Numbered from the stretch's first letter, positions 6,981-16,460 are shown. The stretch is DNA of 64,000 nucleotides from SAR202-VII-2 sp965263165 (GCA_965263165.1 OZ253584.1:248001-312000); one strand, 5' to 3'. The notes: a model not told the origin generated them from the letters alone. Numbers and translations: made by a program.

Positions 6981-9659
6981 ATGACCATTTCGCAGAAGCC
7001 CCAGGAAATCCCAAAGGCCTATGAGCCGGGCGCCGTTGAGCAGCGCCTGTACCGGACTTGGGAGGAACGCGGCTACTTCACGCCCTCCCCGGACCCCGAC
7101 AAGGAACCCTTCGTCATCATCATGCCGCCGCCCAACGTCACGGGCAGCCTCCACCTTGGCCACGGCATCACCGCCGCGCTGCAAGACGCCCTGACCCGCT
7201 GGCATCGAATGCTGGGTAAGTCTGCACTGTGGCTCCCCGGCACCGACCACGCCGGCATCGCCACGCAAACGGTCGTGGAGCGGGACATCGCCGCCGCCGG
7301 CCTTACCCGGCACGAGTTGGGCCGGGAGAAGTTCGTAGAGCGCGTCTGGGAATGGGTCCGGAAGTACGGCACCATCATCACGCAGCAGCACAAGAGCCTG
7401 GGCGCCTCCTGCGACTGGACTCGCGAGGCATTCACCCTGGACGCCGGCCCGGCCCGCGCCGTCCGAACCACCTTCGTCAATCTATACAACAAGGGACTGA
7501 TCTACAGAGGCGAGCGCATCATCAACTGGTGCCCTCGCTGCGCCACGGCCCTCTCCGACTTGGAGGTGGACCACCGCATGGAGCCCGGCAAGCTCTACCA
7601 CCTCCGCTACCCCATACAGGGAGACGGCGGCTACCTCGTGGTCGCCACGACGCGTCCTGAGACGATGGTGGCGGACACGGGAGTTGCCGTGAACCCCCAT
7701 GACCCTCGCCACAACGGGCTCATCGGCAGGACCGCGGTCCTGCCGATCATCGGCCGCCCGCTGCCCATCGTCGGCGACGAGGCTGTGGAGATGGATTTCG
7801 GCACGGGCGCGCTGAAGGTCACTCCCAGCCACGACGCCATCGACTTCGAGGTGGGGCAACGCCACGCCCTGCCCCTCGTCAATGCCATGAACTTCGACGC
7901 CACCCTGAACGAGGAAGCGGGCCCCTACGCCGGCATGGACCGTTTCGCCGCCCGCGAGGCCATTGCCGGGGACCTTGAGGCGCAGGGCCTCGTGGAACGC
8001 GTGGAGGACTACCAGGTGTCGCTTGGCCACTGTCAGCGGTGCGACACCGTGGTCGAGCCGCTGGTGAGCAAGCAGTGGTTCGTGGACGTGGAGCCCCTGG
8101 CCCGTCCGGCCATAGAGGCCGTGCGCAACGGCAGCATCCGCATCGTTCCCGAGCGGTTCGCCAACGACTACCTTCACTGGATGACCAGCATCCGGGACTG
8201 GTGCATTTCCCGCCAGCTTTGGTGGGGACACAGAATCCCCGTGTGGTATTGCGGCGATTGCGGCCACGAAATCGTGGCGGTGGAGGCCCCTGCAGCGTGC
8301 GACCGCTGCCACTCCGCCGACCTGCAGCAGGACCCGGGCGTGCTGGACACGTGGTTCAGTTCAGGCTTATGGCCGCACTCGACCCTCGGCTGGCCCGACG
8401 ATAGCGAGGACCTGCGGCGCTTCTACCCCACCAGCGTCATGGAAACCGGCTACGACATCATCTTCTTCTGGGTCGCCCGCATGGTCATGCTGGGCATCGA
8501 GAATATGGGCGCTCCGCCCTTCCACACCATCTACCTCCACGGCCTGGTGCGGGACTCTCATGGCAAGAAGATGAGCAAGACCTCCGGCAACGTGATGGAC
8601 CCCCTTGACCTCATCGCGGAGTATGGCGCCGACGCCCTGCGGGTCGCCCTCGTCGTTGGCGTGACTCCCGGCAACGACCTCCGCCTCTCCACGGCGAAGG
8701 TGGAAGCGGGACGAAACTTTGCCAACAAACTGTGGAACGCCGCCCGGTTCGCATCCATGAGCTTCGAGGGCCAAGAGGAGGCGCTGCGCGGTTGGAGCAA
8801 CCCTTCGCCGAGCCACAGGCACGACCGGTGGATCATGAGCCGTCTGGCCCAGGTGACCCGCCAGGTCAATACCCACATGGAACAGTTCCAGCTGGGGGAA
8901 GCCGCCCACGTCCTCCAGAACTTCCTGTGGAGCGAGTACTGCGACTGGTTCATTGAACTCGCCAAGGTCCGCATGCGGGCAGACCCAGATGCGCCATCGC
9001 CCCTGCCCTTCTTGGCGCACGTCTTGGAGCGGGTGCTGCGGCTGCTCCACCCCTTCATGCCCTTCATCACCGAGGAGATCTGGCAGAACCTTGTGGCCCG
9101 GCTCCCCAACGAGATGCCGTTGCCGGACTCCATCATGGTGGCCTCCTATCCCACCGACGCGGGCGTTGAAAACAGGCAGGCCGAGGATGAGATGATCTTG
9201 GCCATGAACATCGTGCGGGCCATCCGCGCCATCCGCGCCCAGTTCCGCCTGCCGCCCGCCCAGGGGATGGACGTGCTCGTCGAGGCCGGCGGCATGACCG
9301 CGGTCGCCTTGGAGGAAGCGCCGTACATCAAGCAGTTGGCCCGCGTGCAGGACTACACCGTTCTGACGGAAGGGCGGCAACGACCGCCGGTGGAGAACGC
9401 CGTGACCTTGGTGCTCGACCAGGCCGCCGTGATCGCCCCGCTGGGCGGCCTCGTCGACCTCGCCGCAGAGCGGCGCCGTCTGGAAAAGGAGCTCAGCGAG
9501 GGCCGGGAGAACATTCAGCGGCTCCACGGCCGGCTCCAGGACGCCGCCTTTTTGGAGAAGGCGCCGGAGCGCGTCATCGAGCGGGAGCGGGAGCGCCTGG
9601 CGTCCCTTGAAGAGCAGGAGCAGCGGCTCCGGGAGTTCCTGGAGCAACTGGGAGGCTGA
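6981..9659 (+). CDS. valS: Valyl-tRNA synthetase
   Basis: The 892-residue class I synthetase charges tRNA-Val. The HIGH motif appears as PPPNVTGSLHLGHG near residue 48 and the KMSKS motif as KKMSKTSGN near 530. The large editing domain lies between them. A CysX2Cys...CysX2Cys zinc ribbon (CGDCGHE...CDRC) falls about residues 425-450. The C-terminal 70 residues are a charged coiled-coil arm typical of ValRS. The start at 6981 (MTISQKPQEIPKAYEP) is chosen because the family alignment begins here and the upstream extension is unlike any synthetase. The length matches bacterial ValRS. Confidence 0.96.
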   Translation: MTISQKPQEIPKAYEPGAVEQRLYRTWEERGYFTPSPDPDKEPFVIIMPPPNVTGSLHLGHGITAALQDALTRWHRMLGKSALWLPGTDHAGIATQTVVERDIAAAGLTRHELGREKFVERVWEWVRKYGTIITQQHKSLGASCDWTREAFTLDAGPARAVRTTFVNLYNKGLIYRGERIINWCPRCATALSDLEVDHRMEPGKLYHLRYPIQGDGGYLVVATTRPETMVADTGVAVNPHDPRHNGLIGRTAVLPIIGRPLPIVGDEAVEMDFGTGALKVTPSHDAIDFEVGQRHALPLVNAMNFDATLNEEAGPYAGMDRFAAREAIAGDLEAQGLVERVEDYQVSLGHCQRCDTVVEPLVSKQWFVDVEPLARPAIEAVRNGSIRIVPERFANDYLHWMTSIRDWCISRQLWWGHRIPVWYCGDCGHEIVAVEAPAACDRCHSADLQQDPGVLDTWFSSGLWPHSTLGWPDDSEDLRRFYPTSVMETGYDIIFFWVARMVMLGIENMGAPPFHTIYLHGLVRDSHGKKMSKTSGNVMDPLDLIAEYGADALRVALVVGVTPGNDLRLSTAKVEAGRNFANKLWNAARFASMSFEGQEEALRGWSNPSPSHRHDRWIMSRLAQVTRQVNTHMEQFQLGEAAHVLQNFLWSEYCDWFIELAKVRMRADPDAPSPLPFLAHVLERVLRLLHPFMPFITEEIWQNLVARLPNEMPLPDSIMVASYPTDAGVENRQAEDEMILAMNIVRAIRAIRAQFRLPPAQGMDVLVEAGGMTAVALEEAPYIKQLARVQDYTVLTEGRQRPPVENAVTLVLDQAAVIAPLGGLVDLAAERRRLEKELSEGRENIQRLHGRLQDAAFLEKAPERVIERERERLASLEEQEQRLREFLEQLGG

Positions 9660-9748
9660 TCACTGCATCGCAAACCTCAGCCAGCGTTCCCCCGGACGAT
9701 GGGGTACCATGGAAACAAGCGCGCCAGCCCCCTGGATACAGGCTCGAA

Positions 9749-10507
9749 GTGACGCAACCCCTGGCAGTGACCTTTGACCTCTGGCAGACCCTGATCATTG
9801 ACCGGGACGGATGGGCTGAAGTTCGCAAAACGCAGCGCCTCCGGGGCGCCGTCGCCGCTTTGGGCCAGGCGGACATTGCAGTAACCTGGGACCAAGTGGA
9901 GGGCGCCTACCGCCGCTGCTTCGACGCCTGCCAGGCTGTCCGGGCCCGCGGCGAGGACGTGTCCTTCTCCGAGCAGATTCACATCTTCCTGAACGAGATA
10001 CAGCAGGGCTTTGCCGGCGGCCTAGCCCCTGCGACGCTGGCGGGGGTCGCCGACGCCTACCGCGACGGCTACTTCTCCCGTCCGCTGCCGGCCGCGCCCG
10101 GCGCCCACGAAGTCCTGGACAACCTTCAGCGCCGGGGTGTGCGCCTAGGCCTCATATCCAACACAGGCACAACTCCCGGCGTGACTTTTCGCAAGGCCCT
10201 CGACCACCTGGGCCTGCTCCACTACTTCGACGTCCTCACCTTCTCTGACGAGGTGGCGCTGGCCAAGCCGGCCCCCCAAATCTTCAACCTCACCCTCGAG
10301 CAACTGGGTGTGGGCCGCGAGAGCGCCATCCACGTGGGAGACACCCCGGAGCACGACGTGATGGGCGCCAAGGCTGCCGGCATGGCCTCTGTATGGGTCA
10401 GCCACGGACGCCGCGAGGGTCTGGCGCTGGCCCCGGACGCCGTAGCTCATGGCATAGAGCACCTCCTGCCGGAGCTCGACCGGTTGATTGAGCAGCGCGC
10501 GGGGTGA
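9749..10507 (+). CDS. HAD-superfamily hydrolase
   Basis: The 252-residue protein shows HAD motif I as FDLWQTL, motif II as LGLISNTG, the lysine of motif III in LAKPAPQIF and motif IV as HVGDTPEHDVMGA. The nucleophile Asp is present, but the usual second Asp of DxD is a tryptophan, as in haloacid-dehalogenase-like members rather than phosphatases. A helical cap lies between motifs I and II. The start is a GTG. Its stop overlaps the next start (GTGA), so it is coupled to the YihY gene. The substrate is unknown. Confidence 0.85.
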   Translation: MTQPLAVTFDLWQTLIIDRDGWAEVRKTQRLRGAVAALGQADIAVTWDQVEGAYRRCFDACQAVRARGEDVSFSEQIHIFLNEIQQGFAGGLAPATLAGVADAYRDGYFSRPLPAAPGAHEVLDNLQRRGVRLGLISNTGTTPGVTFRKALDHLGLLHYFDVLTFSDEVALAKPAPQIFNLTLEQLGVGRESAIHVGDTPEHDVMGAKAAGMASVWVSHGRREGLALAPDAVAHGIEHLLPELDRLIEQRAG

Positions 10508-11478
10508 ACGAGAAGGGGAACGTCGTGAAGGAGCGCGCCCGCGACCTCAAGCGAAGGATTGAGGCCCTTCAGTGGCGGATAAGGCGCAGCCGCCTCGCCA
10601 ATCATCCCCTGGTGCTGCTCGTTGCCCGGGTGTTCCAGGACGTCAACCGCGATGACGGCCCCCATATGGCCGCGGGAGTCGCCTACTACGTCTTCATCGC
10701 CCTCTTTCCCCTAATGCTGGGCCTGCTGGCCCTGGGCGGCGCGATCCTCGGCTCCGTCGGGACCATTGAGCAGGAGCTTCTCGACTTCGTCGCGGACTAT
10801 ATCCCAGGCTCCGAGAGCTTCGTGTCCGGCAACGTCGATGCTGTCGTCCGGTATAGCGCTCCCCTGGGTATCGTCGCCATCATTGGCTTGTTCTGGACCG
10901 CCAGCGCTGGTTTCGGCGCCGTCACTCGATCGGTCAACCGCGCCTGGGGCGTCCGCAAGGACCGCCCCTTCTACATCGGCAAGCCCCGGCAGATGCTCAT
11001 GGGCCTATCTCTGGGGCCGCTGTTTCTTGCCTCGATGGCCCTCCACTCGGCAGTAACCTTTCTGAGCAACGTCCGCATAGAGATGCTGGGATGGGAGGCT
11101 ACGTGGCCGTCGGGGGCGGTGAACTTCGCGTTGCGGCTCGTGTCCTGGGCCATAACGCTGTTCATCTTCATGGTCCTATACAAATTCCTGCCCAACTGCA
11201 AGACCCATTGGCGCTACATCTGGCCCGGTGCCCTAGTGTCCGCCGGGCTGTTCGTCGTGGCCCAGGGCCTGTTCCTCTGGTACCTGAAGAGCCTTGCCTC
11301 CTACGACCAGGTGTACGGCCCGCTGACGTCGGTGATCGTGCTGCTGTTCTGGATGTACGTTTCCGCCCTCATACTCATCATCGGGGCCGAGATCAGCAGC
11401 GAGTACGAGCGCCTGCGCGGAGAGGGCCGGAAATGGACCAGCCTGTCCGATCCTGAGGCGCTGAGCTTTGAGGGATAG
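10504..11478 (+). CDS. YihY/BrkB-family inner-membrane protein
   Basis: The 324-residue protein has a basic N terminus and then six membrane helices with the family landmarks DDGPHMAAGVAYYVFIALFPLML and FLWYLKSLASYDQVYGPLTSVIVLLFW (shown here in parts: AAGVAYYVFIALFP and YGPLTSVIVLLFW), followed by ISSEYERLR. The family was once called ribonuclease BN but is a membrane protein of unclear transport or envelope function. The GTG start overlaps the HAD stop, implying co-expression. It converges on the ccm operon with a 34-base gap. Confidence 0.85.
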   Translation: MNEKGNVVKERARDLKRRIEALQWRIRRSRLANHPLVLLVARVFQDVNRDDGPHMAAGVAYYVFIALFPLMLGLLALGGAILGSVGTIEQELLDFVADYIPGSESFVSGNVDAVVRYSAPLGIVAIIGLFWTASAGFGAVTRSVNRAWGVRKDRPFYIGKPRQMLMGLSLGPLFLASMALHSAVTFLSNVRIEMLGWEATWPSGAVNFALRLVSWAITLFIFMVLYKFLPNCKTHWRYIWPGALVSAGLFVVAQGLFLWYLKSLASYDQVYGPLTSVIVLLFWMYVSALILIIGAEISSEYERLRGEGRKWTSLSDPEALSFEG

Positions 11479-11512
11479 GGTGAGCGCTGGACCGGAAGGC
11501 GGCGCGGCGGGA

Positions 11513-11803
11513 CTACTGGCCGGAGACGGTTGGCCCCGCCGCCGGCGCCTGATCCTGCTCTTCCAGCGACTGCCGGAGGGCCTTGATCTCCCGCTCCAGC
11601 TCTCGCTGCCGACGAGAGAGGACCAGGATATAGCCCGCGAGTCCCAGAAACACCACTGCGTAGGCGGCGAAGAGGAACGGGAGGTTCCCCTCAGGGTTGG
11701 ATTCCTGGGCTGCGATTGAACGGGTAACCGCGAAGACTGGCGCGGGCACAAGGGCCAAGGCAACGATAGCCAGGGAAGCGACGCCTCTCAGGGTTCGGCC
11801 CAT
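11513..11803 (-). CDS. ccmD: CcmD-like small membrane protein
   Basis: The 96-residue product has a cleavable-looking signal (up to VFAVTRSIAAQ) followed by a single membrane helix (LPFLFAAYAVVFLGLAGYIL) and a charged coiled segment (RRQRELEREIKALRQ). This order matches CcmD, the small partner that holds heme-loaded CcmE on the CcmABC complex, though the signal peptide makes it longer than proteobacterial CcmD. It lies 8 bases after ccmC and is the last gene of the operon. The ATG has AGGAG 5 bases upstream. Confidence 0.72.
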   Translation of the reverse strand: MGRTLRGVASLAIVALALVPAPVFAVTRSIAAQESNPEGNLPFLFAAYAVVFLGLAGYILVLSRRQRELEREIKALRQSLEEQDQAPAAGPTVSGQ

Positions 11804-11811
11804 GAATGCTC

Positions 11812-12558
11812 CTAGACGGGATATCCGCGGCGCTCTTCATTGTAGAGGTGCAGCGCGTCCACGTCATCCTCGCAACGCCGCAGCTTGTAGCGATGCGCTA
11901 TGAGGGCGGCGAAGAACAGGGCGAAGGCAACGAGCGACACCATCAGCGTCAACCCAATGGACGCCCCGATCTCCGACTCGCTGGAGCGGGCTGGCCCAAT
12001 GACCTTCTCCGGATGCGTCAGAGACCCCCAAAGCTCCACGGAGAAGTAGACAAAGGGGGCCGTCAGTCCGGCCAGTATTCCCAACACGGCGCCGAAACGC
12101 GCCCCCCGCTCCCCCGGAGGGGAATACGCCCGCAGGGCCAGATAGGCGACGCCCATCAGCCACAGAATCAGCAGCGTCGTCAGCATTGGCTCCCACGTCC
12201 ACCACGCATTCCATGTGGGCTTGGCCCAGATGGCCCCCGTGACGATGGTCAGCGAGAGCGCCAGCACGCCCACCTCCGCCGAAGCGTACGACAGCGCATC
12301 CCACCCCTGAGTCCTCTTCCAGAGGTAGCCCACGCTCCCCACGAATACCATGCCGACCACAGCCAGGCTCGCGATGGCAATGGGAACGTGGATGTACATG
12401 ATCCGCTGCACCAGGCCCTGGTTCAGTTCCGTGGGCGCCCAAAAGAAGATCATCACGAGGTCCGCCATGATCATAGCGGCGGACAGAAGCAGCAAAATCT
12501 CCCGCCGCGTGACCAGCGGCAGAGACTGTTCCCCAAGGCCTCCTGTGAGCCGCGCCAT
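11812..12558 (-). CDS. ccmC: Cytochrome c biogenesis heme-handling protein CcmC
   Basis: The 248-residue protein has six membrane helices and the tryptophan-rich heme-handling motif WNAWWTWEPMLT near residue 120, which corresponds to WGxxWxWD in this family. Conserved His residues lie in the flanking loops (YIHVPIA and the LTHPEKV loop). CcmC loads heme for covalent attachment to apocytochromes c. It lies 3 bases after ccmB in the same operon. The final 40 residues form a short cytoplasmic tail. Confidence 0.88.
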   Translation of the reverse strand: MARLTGGLGEQSLPLVTRREILLLLSAAMIMADLVMIFFWAPTELNQGLVQRIMYIHVPIAIASLAVVGMVFVGSVGYLWKRTQGWDALSYASAEVGVLALSLTIVTGAIWAKPTWNAWWTWEPMLTTLLILWLMGVAYLALRAYSPPGERGARFGAVLGILAGLTAPFVYFSVELWGSLTHPEKVIGPARSSESEIGASIGLTLMVSLVAFALFFAALIAHRYKLRRCEDDVDALHLYNEERRGYPV

Positions 12559-12561
12559 CGG

Positions 12562-13236
12562 CTACTCCTCCAGCACGTATTCAAAGATGAAGGCGGCAAC
12601 AACCAGAAACAGGATATCGAAAACCGCCACAAGTTGGAACCAACCGGCAGACGCGCCCCAGCCCTCTCCAGCCAAGGCGTTGCCCGTGACCTTGACTGCC
12701 CCCAGGAACACGGGGACCGTCACGGGAAGCAGCAGCAGCGGCAACATGACCTCGCGGGATCTGGTGTTCACCGCGGTGGCGGAGAACACGGCGCCAACCG
12801 CCGCAAAGCCAAGAGTCGACGCCAGGGCGATCACGATGAATGACGGCAGGAAGAACGGCAGGTTGAACAGTGCGGCAAAGACCGGATAGATGAGCAGCTC
12901 CATCAGCACCATGAACAGGAAGCTGGCCAGCATCTTGCCCACGTAGATAGCCTCTCGCCCAACGGGACAGAGCAGAAGCCCGTCCAGCGTCCCCTGGTCC
13001 TTCTCCAGCCCGAATCCCCGGTTCAGGCCCAGCATCCCTGAGAAGGCGAAGGCCACCCACACAATGCCGGGCGCCGTCACTGCCACAAGCTCCGGGGCCG
13101 GGTCTAGGGCAAAGTTGAAGATGACCACGACCAGAAGGGCGAAGATGAACAGCGAGGCCACCATATCGCGGGTGCGCAACTCCAGGAGCAGGTCCTTCCA
13201 GAGGATGGCGGCCACCGGTTTCAGGAACCCGCTCAC
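12562..13236 (-). CDS. ccmB: Heme exporter membrane subunit CcmB
   Basis: The 224-residue polytopic protein resembles CcmB, the permease subunit of the CcmAB ABC complex. Landmarks are the N-terminal ILWKDLLLELRTRDM segment, RGFGLEKDQGTLDGLLLCPV and the SREVMLPLLLLPVTVPVFLG stretch. Six membrane helices are evident. Its start overlaps the end of ccmA by 4 bases, showing translational coupling. Confidence 0.88.
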   Translation of the reverse strand: MSGFLKPVAAILWKDLLLELRTRDMVASLFIFALLVVVIFNFALDPAPELVAVTAPGIVWVAFAFSGMLGLNRGFGLEKDQGTLDGLLLCPVGREAIYVGKMLASFLFMVLMELLIYPVFAALFNLPFFLPSFIVIALASTLGFAAVGAVFSATAVNTRSREVMLPLLLLPVTVPVFLGAVKVTGNALAGEGWGASAGWFQLVAVFDILFLVVAAFIFEYVLEE

Positions 13237-14006
13237 GACGCAGGCCCCGTCAGCCGCGTGTAGGCGTCTCGCAGGCCGGCGGCCGTAACGCCGCCGCGGG
13301 TTCCCTGGAAGGCGATCCGGCCATAGGAGAGAATGGCCACCCGGTCGCCCAGGGTCAGACCGCGCTCCAGGTTGTGGGTTGTCATCACCACGGTTCGCCG
13401 CTCGCGCTCGCCGGGCGATAGCAACGCCTGCTCCAGCATCTCCACAGCCTCCGGGTCAAGGCCCGACTCGGGCTCGTCCAAGAGCAGAACGGAAGGGTCG
13501 TGCAGGAGCGCCCTGGCGATGGAAACCCGCTTCTGCATCCCATGGGACAGGGTGCGCGCCTTGGCGTCCAGCTTGCTCTGCATGCCCAGCGACGTGAGCG
13601 CCTGGTCAATGCGATGGTCGCGGTCCGGCAGGCCGTACATGCGGGCATAGAACGCCAGGTTCTCTCCCACGGTGAGGTCCCCGTAGAGAAGGGGCTGGTG
13701 CATCACCACGCCTATGCGGCGCCGAACTGCCGGCGCATTTCTCCGAGGGTCTATACCCTCGACCCGGACGGACCCGGTGGTGGGACTGGCGAGGGTAGCC
13801 AGGATTCTTAGGAAGGTCGTCTTGCCGGAGCCGTTGGCCCCCAGGATGGTGAGAAACTGCCCGCGCTGGACGTCCAAGTCGACACCCCGCAGCGCGGCGA
13901 CTCTGCCGAAGGACTTCCTGACGCCCCGCGTCCAGATGGCAACGTCGCCCAACTCGGCGGCGGAATCTCTTGAGGTCACGGCTTCAACCTGCGCGAGGCG
14001 CGGCAT
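13233..14006 (-). CDS. ccmA: Heme exporter ABC ATPase CcmA
   Basis: The 257-residue ABC ATPase carries Walker A GANGSGKTT (about residues 56-64), the Q-loop, the signature LSHGMQKR and Walker B LLLDEPESGLD. It is placed as CcmA by its immediate overlap with ccmB and its position at the head of the ccm operon. With CcmBCD it would drive release of heme-loaded CcmE for cytochrome c maturation. No ccmE or ccmF is in the window, so those are elsewhere. Confidence 0.88.
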   Translation of the reverse strand: MPRLAQVEAVTSRDSAAELGDVAIWTRGVRKSFGRVAALRGVDLDVQRGQFLTILGANGSGKTTFLRILATLASPTTGSVRVEGIDPRRNAPAVRRRIGVVMHQPLLYGDLTVGENLAFYARMYGLPDRDHRIDQALTSLGMQSKLDAKARTLSHGMQKRVSIARALLHDPSVLLLDEPESGLDPEAVEMLEQALLSPGERERRTVVMTTHNLERGLTLGDRVAILSYGRIAFQGTRGGVTAAGLRDAYTRLTGPAS

Positions 14007-14205
14007 GTATTGGCGGCGTTGAGGGAAGAGACTGAGAGAACGGCGACATAAGAGGTGCTCTGAGCGGCGCTGCGGCCCCTCGAATCATACGCCAGCAGGG
14101 GAAATACGGACAAGGAGAAAGCACCCTCCCTTCCTCTGTGGCCAGGGAAGGCTAGGTGGGCGCCGGTCAACAACCCCTACGAGAACTCCACCCAGCGGGC
14201 CAAAG

Positions 14206-14241
14206 AGAAAGCGGGACGCGCTGAGGCGCGTCCCGCTTTCT
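14206..14241 (-). terminator. Terminator of the glutamine synthetase gene
   Basis: A 15-bp perfect stem (AGAAAGCGGGACGCG and its complement) with a 6-nt loop lies 38 bases after the glutamine synthetase stop. It is A/T-flanked on both sides and may work in both directions. Confidence 0.8.
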
Positions 14242-14278
14242 TTCGCCTTCCGGGGAAGCTGGCCGCAGCCAGCCGGAG

Positions 14279-15289
14279 CTACTTCTCTGCGCTGCCCACC
14301 GTCTCCATGACCAGGCGGGTCACGACATACGGGTCCATGTTGGCGTTGGGGCGCCGGTCCTCGATGTAACCCTTGCCCTCAGCCTCCACCTGCCAGGGAA
14401 TGCGGACAGAGGCGCCGCGGTCGGAAACTCCATAAGAGAACTCCCGGTAGGAAGCAGTCTCATGCAGGCCCGTCAAACGCTCCTCGATGCCAAAGCCGTA
14501 GTTCTTGATATGGAGGTCGTGCCTTGCCTTGAGGGCCTCCGCGGCGTCGACGTTCGGCTGGTAGCTGGAGCGCATCTTCTTCGTGGAAAGGTTGGTGTGC
14601 GCCCCGGCCCCATTCCAGTCGCCGCTCACCGGCTTCGGGTACAGCGTGGCGCTGATCCCGAACTCTTCACCCGCCCGATAGAGCAGATAGCGGGCCATCC
14701 ACAGCTCGTCCGAGACCTCCACGCCGCCCACCGGGCCTACCTGGAATTCCCATTGGCCCGGCATGACTTCCGCGTTGATGCCGCTGATGTTCAGGCCGGC
14801 CTTCAGGCACAGTTCCAGATGCTTTTCCACCATCGGGCGCCCGAACACCTCGTCGGCGCCAACACCGCAGTAGTAGCCGCCCTGGGGTGGCGGAAAGCCG
14901 CCACCCTCGGGAAAACCCAGCGGCCGCGTGCTGCGGAACAGGGTGTACTCCTGTTCGATGCCGAAGAGGAATTCCTTGTCGGCATGCGCCGCCGCCATCT
15001 CTGCGCACGGCCGCCGGCTGTTGGTTTTGTGGGGCGTCATGTCGGGAAGCAAGACCTCGGCCAAGACCAAGACGTCGTCGCCCCCGCGTATGGGGTCGGG
15101 GCAACGGAACACCGGCTGGAGCACGCAGTCCGACGCCTCACCCGGCGCCTGGTTCGTGCTGGACCCGTCGAAACCCCATATGGGAAGGTCCTCCAAACGC
15201 TTGGCCCTCTCGACGACCTTCGTTTTGGCGCGTAGCTTCTGAGTGGGCTCCGTGCCGTCGATCCAGATGTATTCCGCACGCACTGCCAT
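14279..15289 (-). CDS. glnII: Glutamine synthetase, type II (eukaryote-like)
   Basis: The 336-residue length and the motifs WGFDGSSTNQAPGEASD, GIEQEYTLF, GGYYCGVGADEVFGR, INAEVMPGQWEFQVGP and SGDWNGAGAHTNLSTK identify GSII, not the 440-470-residue GSI. The enzyme makes glutamine from glutamate, ammonia and ATP as an octamer or decamer. The adenylylation loop of GSI is absent, so control should be at transcription. An AAGGAG site precedes the ATG, and a 13-bp-arm palindrome about 155 bases upstream is the likely operator. Confidence 0.95.
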   Translation of the reverse strand: MAVRAEYIWIDGTEPTQKLRAKTKVVERAKRLEDLPIWGFDGSSTNQAPGEASDCVLQPVFRCPDPIRGGDDVLVLAEVLLPDMTPHKTNSRRPCAEMAAAHADKEFLFGIEQEYTLFRSTRPLGFPEGGGFPPPQGGYYCGVGADEVFGRPMVEKHLELCLKAGLNISGINAEVMPGQWEFQVGPVGGVEVSDELWMARYLLYRAGEEFGISATLYPKPVSGDWNGAGAHTNLSTKKMRSSYQPNVDAAEALKARHDLHIKNYGFGIEERLTGLHETASYREFSYGVSDRGASVRIPWQVEAEGKGYIEDRRPNANMDPYVVTRLVMETVGSAEK

Positions 15290-15443
15290 GTATCCAACTC
15301 CTTACGATGTACTAGAGTGAGTGCGTCCCCCTGGCGCGCACACACTGCGGGCCTCCCTAACGGTCCCAGCAGACCGGCGGCGCTCACCGGGCTCGGCGAA
15401 ACCTCTCCCACCATTGTCTGCGGAGTGTGTTTCTTTGGCGTTG

Positions 15444-15473
15444 CCCGAATGTTACAACCTTGTAACATTCGGG
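15444..15473. promoter_or_regulatory. Perfect inverted repeat upstream of glnII, nitrogen-operator candidate
   Basis: CCCGAATGTTACA and TGTAACATTCGGG pair exactly around ACCT. The core GTTAC-N6-GTAAC matches the general GTnAC-N6-GnAAC pattern of actinobacterial GlnR boxes. There is no T-run. The binding protein is inferred only. Confidence 0.6.
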
Positions 15474-15578
15474 CGGTAGTCCCTCTTTCTCTCGCCTGCC
15501 CGGACAGTTCCCATCCCTGCCCCGTACGCGGCGGAAGGCTAGAAAGAGGGTCCTCCCCAACCTCTCTGAGGGCGGCGC

Positions 15579-16442
15579 CTAGCGGAAAATGGCGTCAACA
15601 ACGCTGTTGGCCATCCCCTCCGTGCAGGCCGCCACTAGCAGCGGCGCCCGCCCGGCTGTCCTGCCGGGTTCGAAGCGGTAGGGCTCCAGAGCGCCGTCCG
15701 GTTGAACGGAGAATACGGGGCATCCGGCGGCCCTGGCGAAGGCAAGGCCCGGATCAACCTCCGATCGAGGCTCGTTGAACATAACGTAGGCATGCACCAG
15801 GCCCCGGGCCAGCCAGGCGTAAATGCAGGACCCCCCGTTGGGCCAAATGCGGACCCCGGGGAACTGCTGCGTCAGCACCGTCAGAAGCCTGCCGCCCTCC
15901 GCCGTCCAGGCTGTCAGATACGACGGCTCCATGAGGAACGCTGCTATCACCGTCCCATCGTCAATGGCGGTCTTTGTCGACGGCCGCACCCGTTGCGGGG
16001 CGCCGCCGTCCAGGTGGGTTGCCGTCACCCCTTCAGCATCGGCCAGATAGAGCTCCCGCCTGATGATGTCAACGCCGCCGCCGGCTATCGGCGTAAGGTC
16101 TTCCCGATAGACCGACATGACGCTCCACCACTCGGCGGGCAGGCCCCTGCTGAAGAGCCCGGAGCCGTCGAACGGATCGGTGGCGATCAGGTAACGCTCC
16201 CCTGCGCCGTCCACCCGGCGCAGGCTGTGCTCCGAGTGGATGTCGAAGTTGAGCCCGGAACGTCGGCACCACGCCTCGAGGAGGTCGTCGCACACCCTAT
16301 CGATGCCGATCTCCACGTCCTCCTGCTCCGGCCTGCCGGCAACCGCGCCCAACACCTCGCGCCCTTCGCCGCGTCCAGCCTTGTCGCAAACGGTGGCCGC
16401 AACCTCGCGGAGGTACCCTTGAATCATCTCGGAGAGGTTCAT
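15579..16442 (-). CDS. Inositol monophosphatase-superfamily protein
   Basis: The 287-residue product has the metal-binding motif ATDPFDGSGLF (DPxDGS/T of the Li+-sensitive phosphatase superfamily) near residue 85. Upstream acidic residues (EDVEIGIDRVCDD, SEHSL) could complete the site, and a late EVDPGLAFARAAGCPVF segment corresponds to the WDxAAG motif, with tryptophan replaced. The superfamily includes inositol monophosphatase, fructose-1,6-bisphosphatase and CysQ; the exact substrate cannot be told. The ATG at 16442 is chosen because a longer TTG-initiated frame (16490) begins inside a dispersed repeat (16461-16476). Confidence 0.7.
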   Translation of the reverse strand: MNLSEMIQGYLREVAATVCDKAGRGEGREVLGAVAGRPEQEDVEIGIDRVCDDLLEAWCRRSGLNFDIHSEHSLRRVDGAGERYLIATDPFDGSGLFSRGLPAEWWSVMSVYREDLTPIAGGGVDIIRRELYLADAEGVTATHLDGGAPQRVRPSTKTAIDDGTVIAAFLMEPSYLTAWTAEGGRLLTVLTQQFPGVRIWPNGGSCIYAWLARGLVHAYVMFNEPRSEVDPGLAFARAAGCPVFSVQPDGALEPYRFEPGRTAGRAPLLVAACTEGMANSVVDAIFR

Positions 16443-16460
16443 AGAAACGTAGCTCGATGT

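Noticed and set aside
11806..12889. Long rightward frames opposite ccmC and ccmB
   Set aside because: The leftward frames match Ccm proteins with overlaps and ribosome binding sites; the opposite frames are His/Arg/Gln-rich shadows.
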